From positions 86,375 through 150,374 of the forward strand of contig JAVLCC010000001.1 in NCBI GenBank assembly GCA_031580995.1: a stretch of 64,000 bases of DNA, written 5' to 3'. A program made the translations under genes and the position numbers. Positions 51,170-64,000 of this stretch are shown piece after piece; positions within the stretch are counted from its first letter, which is position 1, and the number at the start of each line of letters is the position of its first letter. The stretch is from CAJXVY01 sp031580995. GTDB taxonomy: Bacteria; Actinomycetota; Actinomycetes; Actinomycetales; Microbacteriaceae. Under the pieces are notes generated by a model. It made no database searches. It was not told where the DNA came from and saw nothing but the letters and a program-made list of their open reading frames with translations.

Positions 51170-52197
51170 TGACTTATTCAGTCGCTGTCGCGGGAGCCAG
51201 TGGTTATGTTGGCGGAGAGCTAATCCGACTGATTCAAAACCACCCAGAATTAGAGCTTAGAACCGTTACCGCTTATTCAAACGCTGGAAATTCGCTCTCC
51301 TCGGTGCATCCACAATTCAGTCACCTAAACCTGCAGCTAAGCGAGACCACAGCGAAGGTTCTAAACGGCCATGATGTTGTCTTTTTGGCGCTTCCGCACA
51401 CTGAGAGTGCTGCAATTGCCAAAGACCTGGACGCAGTCGGCACAGTGCTTGATTGCGGAGCAGATTTCAGAATTGAATCCAGCCAGCGCTGGGAAGAGTT
51501 TTATGGAACCACCCATGCTGGCGCTTGGATCTATGGGTTACCTGAGCTAACCCTTGCCGATGGTGGAAAACAGCGCGGAAGACTACCCGGCGTTGAAAGA
51601 ATTGCTGTCCCTGGCTGCAATGTGACTGCAGTGACTTTGGCTTTGGCACCTTTGGTGACAGCTGATTTGATTGAAACTGATGACATTGTTGCCAACTTGA
51701 CTGTTGGCACAAGTGGTGCGGGCAAATCATCAAAGGTTGAACTTTCTAATTCGGAAATGACCGAAAACTTGAAAGCCTATGCAGTTGGCGGAGCCCACAG
51801 ACACATTCCAGAGATTTTGCAAAACCTAGAAAAATCAGGGGCGGTGAATCCGGTAGTTACCTTCACTCCCGTCTTGGCCCCCGTTAGCAGGGGCATCCTG
51901 GCGGTAGTTTCTGCAAAGACCAAAGCATCGGAACAAAAAATTGTCGAGGCATTTGAATCTGCCTACGGTGATGAGAATTTCATTGATCTCATTCCAGAAC
52001 TTCCAGAAACATTATCGGTCAGGGGCTCCAACAGAGCTCAGCTGAGTTATAGGTTCGACCCTTCCGGAAGATTGACAGTTTTATGTGCAATTGACAATTT
52101 GGTCAAGGGAACTGCAGGAGCGGCAATTCAATCTATGAACCTAAGCCTTGGACTATTTGAGACATCTGGGCTTGAACAGTCAGGCCTTAGGCCATGA
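51169..52197 (+). CDS. argC: N-acetyl-gamma-glutamyl-phosphate reductase
   Basis: A 342-residue NADPH-dependent enzyme of arginine synthesis. Rossmann motif VAGASGYVGGELIRL at residues 5-19 and the catalytic cysteine in VPGCNVTAVTLALAPL; YAVGGAHRHIPEI is also typical. First gene of argC-argJ-argB-argF; each overlaps the next. There is no visible promoter between it and pheT, so read-through from pheST is likely. Confidence 0.96.
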   Translation: MTYSVAVAGASGYVGGELIRLIQNHPELELRTVTAYSNAGNSLSSVHPQFSHLNLQLSETTAKVLNGHDVVFLALPHTESAAIAKDLDAVGTVLDCGADFRIESSQRWEEFYGTTHAGAWIYGLPELTLADGGKQRGRLPGVERIAVPGCNVTAVTLALAPLVTADLIETDDIVANLTVGTSGAGKSSKVELSNSEMTENLKAYAVGGAHRHIPEILQNLEKSGAVNPVVTFTPVLAPVSRGILAVVSAKTKASEQKIVEAFESAYGDENFIDLIPELPETLSVRGSNRAQLSYRFDPSGRLTVLCAIDNLVKGTAGAAIQSMNLSLGLFETSGLEQSGLRP

Positions 52198-53342
52198 GTG
52201 TTACCTATGCAAAAGGTTTTTTAGCTAGCGGGGTGGAAGCTGGTTTGAAAGCAAAAGGAAAAGACTTTGCCTTGATTGTCAACAGTGGTCCAAGCGATGA
52301 ATGCGCCAATGTTTTTACATCAAACAGAGCACTTGCTAACCCAGTTATCTGGTCACAAGAAGTTAGCAAGACAGGAAAAGCCAGAGCAGTTGCAATCAAT
52401 AGCGGTGGTGCTAACTGCTTCACAGGTTCACAAGGATTTCAGCTGACCCATAAAACCGCGGAACGGGCCGCCGAGTTATTGAATTTTGCTCCCATTGAGG
52501 TTTTAGTGGCATCAACCGGACTCATCGGGGAGCAACTAGACGAGTCAAAAATCATGTTGGGTTTGGAAAGTGCCAGTAAATCACTTAGCGATAGCGGTGG
52601 ATACCTTGCTGCTGAGGCGATGATGACAACCGACAGTGTTCATAAGCATGCAATAAGAGATGGAAGCGGATATAGCATCGGAGGCATTGCCAAAGGTGCA
52701 GGAATGTTGGCACCGGCTTTAGCGACCATGTTGGTTTTCATAACAACCGATGCATCCATTGACTCCACAAAACTTCAAAAACAGCTGGAACTAGCTGTTG
52801 AAAAAAGCTTCAATCGTTTGGATAGCGATGGTTGCACTTCAACAAATGACCACGTGATGCTGATGGCAAACGGTGCAAGTGGAGTTGAGCCAGAGGACGC
52901 AGAATTTCAAATGCTACTAGACGAGCTTTGCATGGATCTGGCAATGCAGTTGCTAAAAGATGCAGAGGGTGCGGATCACGATATTCACATCAAAGTCTTG
53001 GGAGCAGAATCTGAAGAGCTGGCGGTGGAAGTGGCAAGAAGTGTGGCCAGAAATAACCTTTTCAAGGCAGCGATTTACGGCGCTGATCCAAACTGGGGAA
53101 GGATCTATGCCGCTATCGGAACAGTGCAGGGAAATTTCGACCCAATGGTTTCCAAACTCACAATAAATGGTGTTTGTGTTGCCGATGATTCGATGCCACA
53201 GGAAGACAGAAGCCAGGTGGATTTGACCGAGCGGTTGGTGGAGATTGAGATTGACCTGAAAAACGGAGAAGCCGAAGCTACAGTTTTCACAAACGACCTA
53301 ACCCACGCCTATGTTTCAGAGAACAGCGAGTACTCAAGCTAA
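52194..53342 (+). CDS. argJ: Bifunctional ornithine acetyltransferase/N-acetylglutamate synthase
   Basis: A 382-residue self-cleaving transferase that recycles the acetyl group in arginine synthesis. The autocleavage nucleophile is Thr178 in GAGMLAPALATML; STNDHVMLMANG and GADPNWGRIYAAIG are other family motifs. With ArgJ the organism has the cyclic pathway. ATG overlaps the argC stop. Confidence 0.96.
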   Translation: MSVTYAKGFLASGVEAGLKAKGKDFALIVNSGPSDECANVFTSNRALANPVIWSQEVSKTGKARAVAINSGGANCFTGSQGFQLTHKTAERAAELLNFAPIEVLVASTGLIGEQLDESKIMLGLESASKSLSDSGGYLAAEAMMTTDSVHKHAIRDGSGYSIGGIAKGAGMLAPALATMLVFITTDASIDSTKLQKQLELAVEKSFNRLDSDGCTSTNDHVMLMANGASGVEPEDAEFQMLLDELCMDLAMQLLKDAEGADHDIHIKVLGAESEELAVEVARSVARNNLFKAAIYGADPNWGRIYAAIGTVQGNFDPMVSKLTINGVCVADDSMPQEDRSQVDLTERLVEIEIDLKNGEAEATVFTNDLTHAYVSENSEYSS

Positions 53343-54232
53343 TGAAACCTGCAGAATCAACCGATACCGGACTGGCAAGAATCAAAGCCGAGACTCTAAT
53401 TGAGTCTCTGGATTGGCTCAGAGAGTTTCATGGCCGAACGGTGGTTATCAAATTCGGCGGAAATGCCATGGTTGATCAGGCGCTGCAGAAAAGTTTTGCT
53501 GAGGATATGGCCTATCTTCGATTTGTTGGAATTCGTCCCGTGGTTGTTCACGGGGGAGGGCCACAAATAACAGCGAAGCTTGCAGAGCTGGGGATAGAAA
53601 CAGAGTTTAAGGCAGGTCTAAGAGTCACCACAAGCGAAACCATCTCTGTTATCAGGGATGTTTTGCGCGACAGCGTTGGAGCGGGATTAGTTGGCCAAAT
53701 TGAATTAGCGGGTGCTGAAGCAAAAGTTCTAAGCGGTGAAGACCAGGCATTGTTTTTGGCCGAGAAAACCAAAGTTGAAACCGAAGACGGTGAGGTTGAC
53801 CTGGGTCTTGTAGGTGAGGTCAGGGCTGTCAATCCTCGGGCTGTTTTGGATTTGATTACAGTGGGCAAAATACCCGTGATTTCCTCAATTGCACCTGATG
53901 TCGATGGGGAACTATTGAATGTGAATGCGGATCTGGCAGCGGCTAGCCTGGCTGTTGCCCTAGGTGCTGAGAAGCTGATTGTACTGACTGACGTGCCGGG
54001 TCTATATTCAGACTGGCCTGACAGGTCAAGCCTGATCAGTGAAATAACCAGTGTGGAGCTTAGGGAATTGATTCCATCTTTGGAATCTGGAATGGTTCCC
54101 AAGATGAGTGCCTGTTTGGAAGCTGTGGATGGAGGGGTTCCCAAAGCTCACATCATTGACGGAAGAGACCCGCACAGCATTTTGCTGGAGATATTCACTG
54201 AATCCGGAGTTGGAACGCAGGTAAGCAAATGA
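53342..54232 (+). CDS. argB: Acetylglutamate kinase
   Basis: A 296-residue amino-acid kinase phosphorylating N-acetylglutamate. ATP-binding VVIKFGGNAMVD, substrate loop VVHGGGPQI, and C-terminal GMVPKMSACLEAVDGGV. Usually the arginine-inhibited control point. In most actinobacteria argD follows; here argF follows directly with a 4-bp overlap. Confidence 0.96.
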   Translation: MKPAESTDTGLARIKAETLIESLDWLREFHGRTVVIKFGGNAMVDQALQKSFAEDMAYLRFVGIRPVVVHGGGPQITAKLAELGIETEFKAGLRVTTSETISVIRDVLRDSVGAGLVGQIELAGAEAKVLSGEDQALFLAEKTKVETEDGEVDLGLVGEVRAVNPRAVLDLITVGKIPVISSIAPDVDGELLNVNADLAAASLAVALGAEKLIVLTDVPGLYSDWPDRSSLISEITSVELRELIPSLESGMVPKMSACLEAVDGGVPKAHIIDGRDPHSILLEIFTESGVGTQVSK

Positions 54233-55143
54233 CCAGACACTTTTTGAAAGATGACGACCTAAGTTCAAGCGAGCAGGCGGCAGTAATTGCTCACGCTATT
54301 GAGCTAAAAGCCAATCGTTTTCTTGATAGGTCTTTTGAGGGTCCAAAATCTGTAGCGCTGATTTTTGATAAAACCTCAACCAGAACACGAGTTTCATTCT
54401 CAGTTGGGGTGAGTGAAATGGGTGGTTACCCAATGCTGATTGATTCACAGTCATCGCAATTGGCTAAAAGTGAATCTATTGCTGATACCGCAAGAGTTTT
54501 AGGCAAACAGGTGTCTCAGATTATGTGGAGAACATTTGCTCAATCCAACCTTGAAGAAATGGCCGATTATGCAGGCGTGCCCGTGATTAGTGGACTGAGT
54601 GATGATTATCACCCCTGTCAGTTATTGGCAGATTTACAAACCATCACCGAACACTTTGGGAAAACTGAAGGACTGACAGTTGCCTATGTTGGCGACGGGG
54701 CTAACAACATAGCCAACAGCTATTTGCTTGCTGGAGCGATTGCGGGAATGAATATTCGAATTGCAGCACCTGCCGGATATCAGCCCGATGAGGCGGTTGT
54801 TGCCAGGGCTAGAGAGCTAGCCAAGGGCGAGATTTTGATCACAAGTGATCCCCAAATCGCGGTGAAGGATGCAGATGTAGTTACCACCGACACATGGGTC
54901 TCAATGGGCATGGAAGACAGCCAAGCAAAAAGAATTGCCGATTTAGAGGATTACCGAGTTGATGAAAAGCTTTTCAATTTGGCAAATCAAGATGCCATAT
55001 TTCTTCACTGTCTTCCTGCCTATCGTGGAAACGAAGTAACCGCAGAGGTAATTGATGGTGAGCGAAGTCTGATTTGGCAGCAGGCAGAGAATAGACTGCA
55101 TGCTCAGAAAGCACTTATGTCCTTTCTGGCCAACAATCACTAA
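54229..55143 (+). CDS. argF: Ornithine carbamoyltransferase
   Basis: A 304-residue enzyme making citrulline. Carbamoyl-phosphate motif FDKTSTRTRVSF, HPCQ in DDYHPCQLLADL, and the ornithine-binding FLHCLPAYRGNE. The SMG loop (TWVSMGMED) marks ornithine rather than aspartate specificity. The start overlaps argB (ATGA). argR does not follow. Confidence 0.96.
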   Translation: MTRHFLKDDDLSSSEQAAVIAHAIELKANRFLDRSFEGPKSVALIFDKTSTRTRVSFSVGVSEMGGYPMLIDSQSSQLAKSESIADTARVLGKQVSQIMWRTFAQSNLEEMADYAGVPVISGLSDDYHPCQLLADLQTITEHFGKTEGLTVAYVGDGANNIANSYLLAGAIAGMNIRIAAPAGYQPDEAVVARARELAKGEILITSDPQIAVKDADVVTTDTWVSMGMEDSQAKRIADLEDYRVDEKLFNLANQDAIFLHCLPAYRGNEVTAEVIDGERSLIWQQAENRLHAQKALMSFLANNH

Positions 55144-55151
55144 CTCGGTTC

Positions 55152-55157
55152 TAGAAT
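55152..55157 (+). promoter_or_regulatory. Candidate -10 element of argGH
   Basis: TAGAAT in the 39-bp gap between argF and argG. Unlike the leaderless genes, argG also has an AAGGAG Shine-Dalgarno at 55173-55178, so transcripts from here would have a leader of about 20 nt. No ARG box recognised. Confidence 0.35.
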
Positions 55158-55182
55158 TAGCGGGTAAAACACAAGGAGACGA

Positions 55183-56382
55183 ATGTCAGAGCGGATAGTT
55201 CTTGCCTATTCAGGCGGACTAGATACATCAGTAGGAATCGGTTGGCTAAAACAAGCCACTGGCAAAGAGGTTGTGGCTATGGCCATTGACGTAGGCCAGG
55301 ACGGCGAGGACATGGAGGTCATCCGTCAGCGAGCCTTGGATTGCGGTGCTGTTGAATCAGTGGTGATCGATGCCAAAGAGGAATTCGCTGATGACTACTT
55401 GATGCCTGCACTGAAGGCGAATGCGATGTATCAAAAGCGTTACCCCTTGGTTTCAGCTCTTTCAAGACCACTAATTGCCAAACACCTAGTGCTGACTGCA
55501 GACAAGCTCGGTGGAAACAGCGTGGCCCACGGTTGCACGGGTAAGGGAAACGACCAGGTTAGATTCGAAGCTGCGGTTTCAGCTATAAACCCAGAGTTAA
55601 CCTCAATTGCTCCGATTAGAGATTTAGCACTAACCAGGGATAAGGCGATTGAGTATGCAGCGGAGCATAACTTGCCAATTGCCCAGAGCAAGAAAAGCCC
55701 CTACTCAATCGATCAAAACGTTTGGGGAAGAGCAATCGAAACTGGTTTCTTAGAAGACCCTTGGAATGGTCCGATTGAGGATCTCTACCAATACACCCAG
55801 GATCCTGCCGATGTGAAGCCAGCTGAGGAGGTCATAATCAAATTTGACCAAGGAATCCCAGTCGAGATTGATGGCAAGTCGGTGACTGCTTTGCAGGCAG
55901 TGGAGATTATGAATCAGCTTGCTGGCAACCACGGTGTGGGCCGGATTGATTTGGTTGAAGACAGATTGGTTGGAATCAAATCTCGCGAGATTTATGAAGC
56001 TCCCGGAGCGATTGCTTTGATTAATGCCCACGAGGAATTAGAAAACATGACCATGGAGCGCGATGTCAACCGCTTCAAGCGCGGTGTTGAGTCTCGCTGG
56101 GCTGATCTGGTTTATGAAGGCCTATGGTTCAGTGAGCTAAAAAGCGCTCTTGATGCTTTCATTGACCATACTCAAAAATATGTTTCAGGCGAGATTAGGT
56201 TGAAACTGCAGGCTGGTCACGCGAGTGTGACTGGTAGAAGAAGTGAACAAAGTCTTTATGATTACAACCTTGCAACCTATGACAGCGATGACAGCTTCGA
56301 TTCTTCCCTAGCCAAGGGTTTCATCGAACTGTGGTCAATGCCATCCAAACTATCGGCGAAGAGACATGGCCAGCAAAAATAA
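55183..56382 (+). CDS. argG: Argininosuccinate synthase
   Basis: A 399-residue ATP-dependent enzyme joining citrulline and aspartate. N-terminal ATP pyrophosphatase loop LAYSGGLDTSVGIGWL, GNDQVRFE, and SPYSIDQNVWGRAIE are diagnostic. ATG at 55183 with an AAGGAG Shine-Dalgarno. argH overlaps its end by 17 bp. Confidence 0.97.
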   Translation: MSERIVLAYSGGLDTSVGIGWLKQATGKEVVAMAIDVGQDGEDMEVIRQRALDCGAVESVVIDAKEEFADDYLMPALKANAMYQKRYPLVSALSRPLIAKHLVLTADKLGGNSVAHGCTGKGNDQVRFEAAVSAINPELTSIAPIRDLALTRDKAIEYAAEHNLPIAQSKKSPYSIDQNVWGRAIETGFLEDPWNGPIEDLYQYTQDPADVKPAEEVIIKFDQGIPVEIDGKSVTALQAVEIMNQLAGNHGVGRIDLVEDRLVGIKSREIYEAPGAIALINAHEELENMTMERDVNRFKRGVESRWADLVYEGLWFSELKSALDAFIDHTQKYVSGEIRLKLQAGHASVTGRRSEQSLYDYNLATYDSDDSFDSSLAKGFIELWSMPSKLSAKRHGQQK

Positions 56383-57775
56383 GAATTCTCTCTGGGGGAG
56401 TAGGTTTTCTGCCGGGCCTAGCCCGGAGATGGCCAACCTCAGCAAGTCAACTCACTTCGATTGGAGATTGGCTAAATATGACCTGCTCGGCTCAAAAGCG
56501 CATGCCGAGGCGTTGGCTGCAAAGGGTTATCTAAACGAGGGTGAACTCAAAGAGCTGATAAAAGCTATTGAACAGCTCGAATCTAGGGTTGAGGCGGGTT
56601 CATTTAAGCCCAAACCAACAGACGAGGATGTTCACTCGGCCTTGGAAAGGGGTCTGATTCAGATTGCTGGGGAAGAACTTGGCGGGAAACTAAGGGCTGG
56701 AAGGTCCAGAAATGACCAGATCGCAACTGAAATCAGGCTTTTCATGCTGGATGCTGCCAAAGACATTCAGCAACTCCTGGTTAGTTACATCGAGCAGTTA
56801 ACGATTCAGGCGGAGACCCATATGGGAGTTGCGATGCCCGGAAGAACTCACTTCCAGCATGCGCAACCGGTTTTGCTCGCACATCACTTGCTAGCCCATG
56901 CTTGGCCACAGTTTAGAAATTTGCAGAGATTAGAGGATTGGCGCACAAGAGCAAACCAATCCCCATACGGAGCTGGTGCACTAGCCGGATCCTCACTTGG
57001 ACTAGACCCCAAACTGGTCGCAGAAAAATTAGGAATGGGTGCTCCCGAGAGAAACTCCATGGATGCAACAAGTTCGCGCGATGCGGCCAGTGAATTTTTG
57101 TTTATCTGCGCTCAGATTGGCATTGACCTCTCAAGGTTTAGTGAAGAGCTGATTATCTGGTCATCTGCCGAATTTGACTATGTGAAACTCAGCGATGAGT
57201 TTTCAACCGGCTCGTCGATAATGCCGCAGAAGAAAAACCCGGATATCGCAGAGTTGACCAGAGGTAAAACTGGAAGGCTGATTGGCAACCTGACAAGCCT
57301 GTTGACGACGCTGAAGGGTTTGCCACTGAGTTATAACCGAGATTTGCAAGAGGATAAAGAGCCTGTTTTCGATTCAGTTGACAGCTTGTTGCTAGTGATG
57401 CCAGCGCTGAATGGAATGATAAAAAACCTTGCGTTCAACACGGACAGGTTAGAAAAGCTTGCCCCTGAAGGATTCTCTCTGGCAACCGATGTCGCGGAAT
57501 GGCTGGTTAGACAGGGTGTTCCATTCAAAAACGCACACGGTATCACAGGTCGGATGGTTTCAAAGTGTGAACAGTTGGGCGTTGGACTTGCAGATCTAAG
57601 CGATAAGCAACTGGCCGAGATTTCACCAGAACTCAAGCCAGCCGTTCGCGAGGTTTTGACTGTTAGCGGATCCATCAAATCCCGCGATGGCATCGGCGGG
57701 ACCGCATTGAACAGAGTTTTAGATCAACTAATGGAGCTTCGAAAGATTGCCCCCAGAACCGATTTGGAGAATTAG
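56366..57775 (+). CDS. argH: Argininosuccinate lyase
   Basis: A 469-residue lyase releasing arginine and fumarate. N-terminal LWGSRFSAGPSPEM, GRSRNDQIATE, the TSRDAASEF segment, and the signature loop SSIMPQKKNPD with the catalytic serine. Overlaps argG by 17 bp. Last gene of arginine synthesis here. Confidence 0.97.
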   Translation: MASKNKNSLWGSRFSAGPSPEMANLSKSTHFDWRLAKYDLLGSKAHAEALAAKGYLNEGELKELIKAIEQLESRVEAGSFKPKPTDEDVHSALERGLIQIAGEELGGKLRAGRSRNDQIATEIRLFMLDAAKDIQQLLVSYIEQLTIQAETHMGVAMPGRTHFQHAQPVLLAHHLLAHAWPQFRNLQRLEDWRTRANQSPYGAGALAGSSLGLDPKLVAEKLGMGAPERNSMDATSSRDAASEFLFICAQIGIDLSRFSEELIIWSSAEFDYVKLSDEFSTGSSIMPQKKNPDIAELTRGKTGRLIGNLTSLLTTLKGLPLSYNRDLQEDKEPVFDSVDSLLLVMPALNGMIKNLAFNTDRLEKLAPEGFSLATDVAEWLVRQGVPFKNAHGITGRMVSKCEQLGVGLADLSDKQLAEISPELKPAVREVLTVSGSIKSRDGIGGTALNRVLDQLMELRKIAPRTDLEN

Positions 57776-57776
57776 T

Positions 57777-59051
57777 TTGCAGGCAAATGACAAAAGCTTC
57801 GCTGGGGTTTACGAAGAGTTGCAGTGGCGAGGGCTGATTGCACTTTCTACAGACGAGCAAAAGCTCAAAGAGACCTTGAATGGTTCGAGCATCAGTTTTT
57901 ATTGCGGATTTGACCCGACTGCACCCAGTCTCCACCTGGGTAACCTGGTGCAGCTGCTGACCATGCGCAGACTGCAGCTTGCCGGTCATAAGCCTCTTTG
58001 TTTGGTTGGTGGAGCAACTGGGTTGATTGGAGATCCGAAACCCAATGCAGAGAGATCACTAAACACCAAAGAGACTGTCTCTGAGTGGGTAGAAAAACTC
58101 CAAAAGCAAACCTCGAGGTTTTTATCGACCGAGGGTGAAAACGCGACTCAGTTGGTGAACAACTTGGATTGGACCGGAAAGCTTTCGGCGATTGATCTTT
58201 TGCGTGATGTTGGTAAATACTTCCGTGTTGGCAAAATGCTCTCCAAAGATGCGGTGAGTGCGAGGCTGAATAGCGATGCTGGAATCAGTTACACCGAGTT
58301 CAGCTACCAAATCCTGCAAGGCTATGACTTTTTGGAGCTCTACAGGCGTTATGAGTGCGTTTTGCAAACAGGTGGCAGTGATCAGTGGGGAAACCTAACC
58401 GCTGGGGCTGATTTGATTCACTACGCAGAGCAAGAGAGTGTCCACCTATTGGCGACACCGCTAATTACCAATGCCGATGGACAAAAATTTGGCAAAAGCG
58501 AGGGTAACGCTGTTTGGTTGGATGCAGAGATGACCTCTGCTTACGCGTTTTACCAATTTTGGCTGAACGTGATGGATGCTGATGTCATCAAACTGTTGAA
58601 GATATTCACCTTCCTAACCAGGGAAGAAATAGAGCAGCTGGAGGCGGAGGTTGCCGAAAAGCCATTTCTGCGCTCAGCCCAGAAGAAACTCGCTTTAGAA
58701 GTCACCTCTCTGGTCCACTCTGAGGAGATTGCACTGAAGGTCCAAGATGTCTCTCAGGCGCTGTTTGGGTCAGAAGAGCTAGATCAGCTTGATGGGGACA
58801 TATTGCGCTCGGCAGCGGGCAATTTGCCGAGTGTGGATGGCAATGCGGTTGACAACCTGCCTCAGGCTTTGGTGGATAGTGGTCTGTTGAGTTCACTGGG
58901 GGCTGCCAGGCGTGCAATAGCCGAAGGTGGGGTCTATGTGAATAACCAAAAGGTGGACTCCGAAGAATTGGATAAAACCAAGGTTCTACCGGGAAGATTG
59001 ATGATTATTAGACGAGGTAAAAAGAACCTGGCGGCTGTAGTTTTCGATTAG
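57777..59051 (+). CDS. tyrS: Tyrosyl-tRNA synthetase
   Basis: A 424-residue class I synthetase. HIGH-type motif HLGN at about 53-56, the tyrosine/tRNA pocket YTEFSYQILQGYDFLELY and GGSDQWGN, KMSKS-type KFGKSEG near 237, and a C-terminal S4 RNA-binding domain (about 355-420). I chose TTG at 57777, one base after the argH stop, with GGAGA about 7 nt upstream; the longer ORF from 57747 lies inside argH. An rRNA promoter begins 12 bp after its stop. Confidence 0.95.
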   Translation: MQANDKSFAGVYEELQWRGLIALSTDEQKLKETLNGSSISFYCGFDPTAPSLHLGNLVQLLTMRRLQLAGHKPLCLVGGATGLIGDPKPNAERSLNTKETVSEWVEKLQKQTSRFLSTEGENATQLVNNLDWTGKLSAIDLLRDVGKYFRVGKMLSKDAVSARLNSDAGISYTEFSYQILQGYDFLELYRRYECVLQTGGSDQWGNLTAGADLIHYAEQESVHLLATPLITNADGQKFGKSEGNAVWLDAEMTSAYAFYQFWLNVMDADVIKLLKIFTFLTREEIEQLEAEVAEKPFLRSAQKKLALEVTSLVHSEEIALKVQDVSQALFGSEELDQLDGDILRSAAGNLPSVDGNAVDNLPQALVDSGLLSSLGAARRAIAEGGVYVNNQKVDSEELDKTKVLPGRLMIIRRGKKNLAAVVFD

Positions 59052-59062
59052 CCCTGAGTTAT

Positions 59063-59091
59063 TTGACACAGGGGTCAAATGCCAGTAATGT
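59063..59091 (+). promoter_or_regulatory. Strong rRNA operon promoter
   Basis: TTGACA (59063-59068), 17-bp spacer, TAATGT (59086-59091): close to the housekeeping sigma consensus and the best full promoter in the window. Transcription should start near 59098, about 415 nt before the 16S. A second TTGACA at 59111-59116 lacks a good -10. Confidence 0.8.
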
Positions 59092-59173
59092 TTTCCGAGT
59101 TGTCCATAGTTTGACAGAGTCTGTGAAAGACCGTCGACTCAAGTGCAACCAAATCTCAGATTCACTGAAATTG

Positions 59174-59195
59174 CCCCTTGCGGGGAGGTTTTTGT
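59174..59195 (+). terminator. Possible weak terminator-like hairpin in the rrn leader
   Basis: CCCC-TTGC-GGGG followed by AGGTTTTTG. It lies downstream of the rRNA promoter, so it would be transcribed with the leader; the stem is only 4 bp and its function is doubtful. Confidence 0.25.
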
Positions 59196-59336
59196 GCCTC
59201 TAGGATTTGATATCTGCCGGTGAGAATTCATCTGCATTCAACCTCAAGTTTGGGGTTGTGTGGAGGGAAGATTCACTGGTAAGATAGGGAAGTTGCTCTG
59301 AGTAGGACCTGGAAGGGAAATCTCAGATGCATCCGA

Positions 59337-59358
59337 TCTTTGAGAACTCAACAGCGTG
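59337..59358 (+). promoter_or_regulatory. boxA-like antitermination site in the rrn leader
   Basis: TCTTTGAGAACTCAACAG, the actinobacterial leader motif thought to bind NusB/S10 for rRNA antitermination. The 462-bp gap 59052-59513 otherwise holds the promoter and small hairpins: CACTC-TTCG-GAGTG (59464-59477) and TTCCCAA-GCAA-TTGGGAA (59489-59506) just before the 16S, probably processing elements. I see no protein gene in the gap. Confidence 0.65.
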
Positions 59359-59513
59359 CACAATGTCGATGCCAAAAACCTCGGCCAATCTTCGGATTGG
59401 TAGAGATTCCTTTTGGATAGACGAATTGTCAGTAAGACAGTTCAAAAGCCAAATCAAATTGAACACTCTTCGGAGTGCTCGTAAAAACTTCCCAAGCAAT
59501 TGGGAAAACATTT

Positions 59514-64000
<4,487 letters not shown>

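Noticed and set aside
59111..59139. Second rRNA promoter TTGACA at 59111
   Set aside because: The hexamer at the right distance (TCGACT) lacks the key A of a -10 element, so I do not call it.

Overview
The window looks like a chromosomal segment of a streamlined, unusually low-GC actinobacterium, most likely a Microbacteriaceae of the planktonic Luna/Aquiluna/Rhodoluna type. This is inferred from the 16S sequence, the boxA-like TTTGAGAACT motifs of the rrn operon, the length of the 23S (which suggests the extra actinobacterial helix), and actinobacterial gene orders (dxr-rseP-ispG-proS-nusA-infB; recA-recX-miaB-miaA-dapF-hflX-lexA). Genes are packed with overlaps or very short gaps. I see no insertion sequence, prophage, CRISPR or tRNA gene.

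Layout. 1-2827 (minus strand): a truncated membrane protein behind an ECF sigma factor, then an Lrp/AsnC regulator with two alkylation-repair enzymes (ogt, tag). 2928-6353: a short FtsK-like ATPase converging on alanine dehydrogenase and a GABA-type aminotransferase. 6430-12853: isoprenoid genes dxr and ispG around a site-2 protease, then proS and nusA. 13021-18557: infB-rbfA-truB, two unknown small membrane proteins, ribF. 18673-23938: a secreted protein with a duplicated motif, a DUF805 protein, rpsO, pnp and an M16 peptidase. 23943-32819: dapB, a TPR-like protein, a thioredoxin/DUF4395 pair, thyX, dapA, RNase J, ftsK, pgsA, pncC. 32866-41429: an HTH regulator, DUF3046, recA-recX, miaB-miaA, dapF, an rRNA methyltransferase, hflX, and lexA divergent from a LysM protein. 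41446-45552: hisC-hisB-hisH-hisA, SseB, DUF1844. 45727-51169: infC-rpmI-rplT, a SpoU methyltransferase, pheST. 51169-59051: argCJBF, argGH, tyrS. 59063-64000: the rrn promoter, leader, 16S, a tRNA-less spacer and a truncated 23S.

Most genes are core housekeeping functions. The interesting signal is largely regulatory. Many starts carry a TANNNT -10 element ending 6-7 nt before the start codon, which is the architecture of leaderless mRNA. infC appears to start at ATC. A perfect terminator-like hairpin lies inside the coding sequence directly after rplT. A hairpin overlaps the infB Shine-Dalgarno. LexA boxes lie before recA and between lexA and a LysM protein resembling actinobacterial SOS division inhibitors. 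The least explained proteins are the duplicated-motif secreted protein (18673-19173), the short FtsK-like ATPase (2928-3935) and the two small membrane proteins between truB and ribF.
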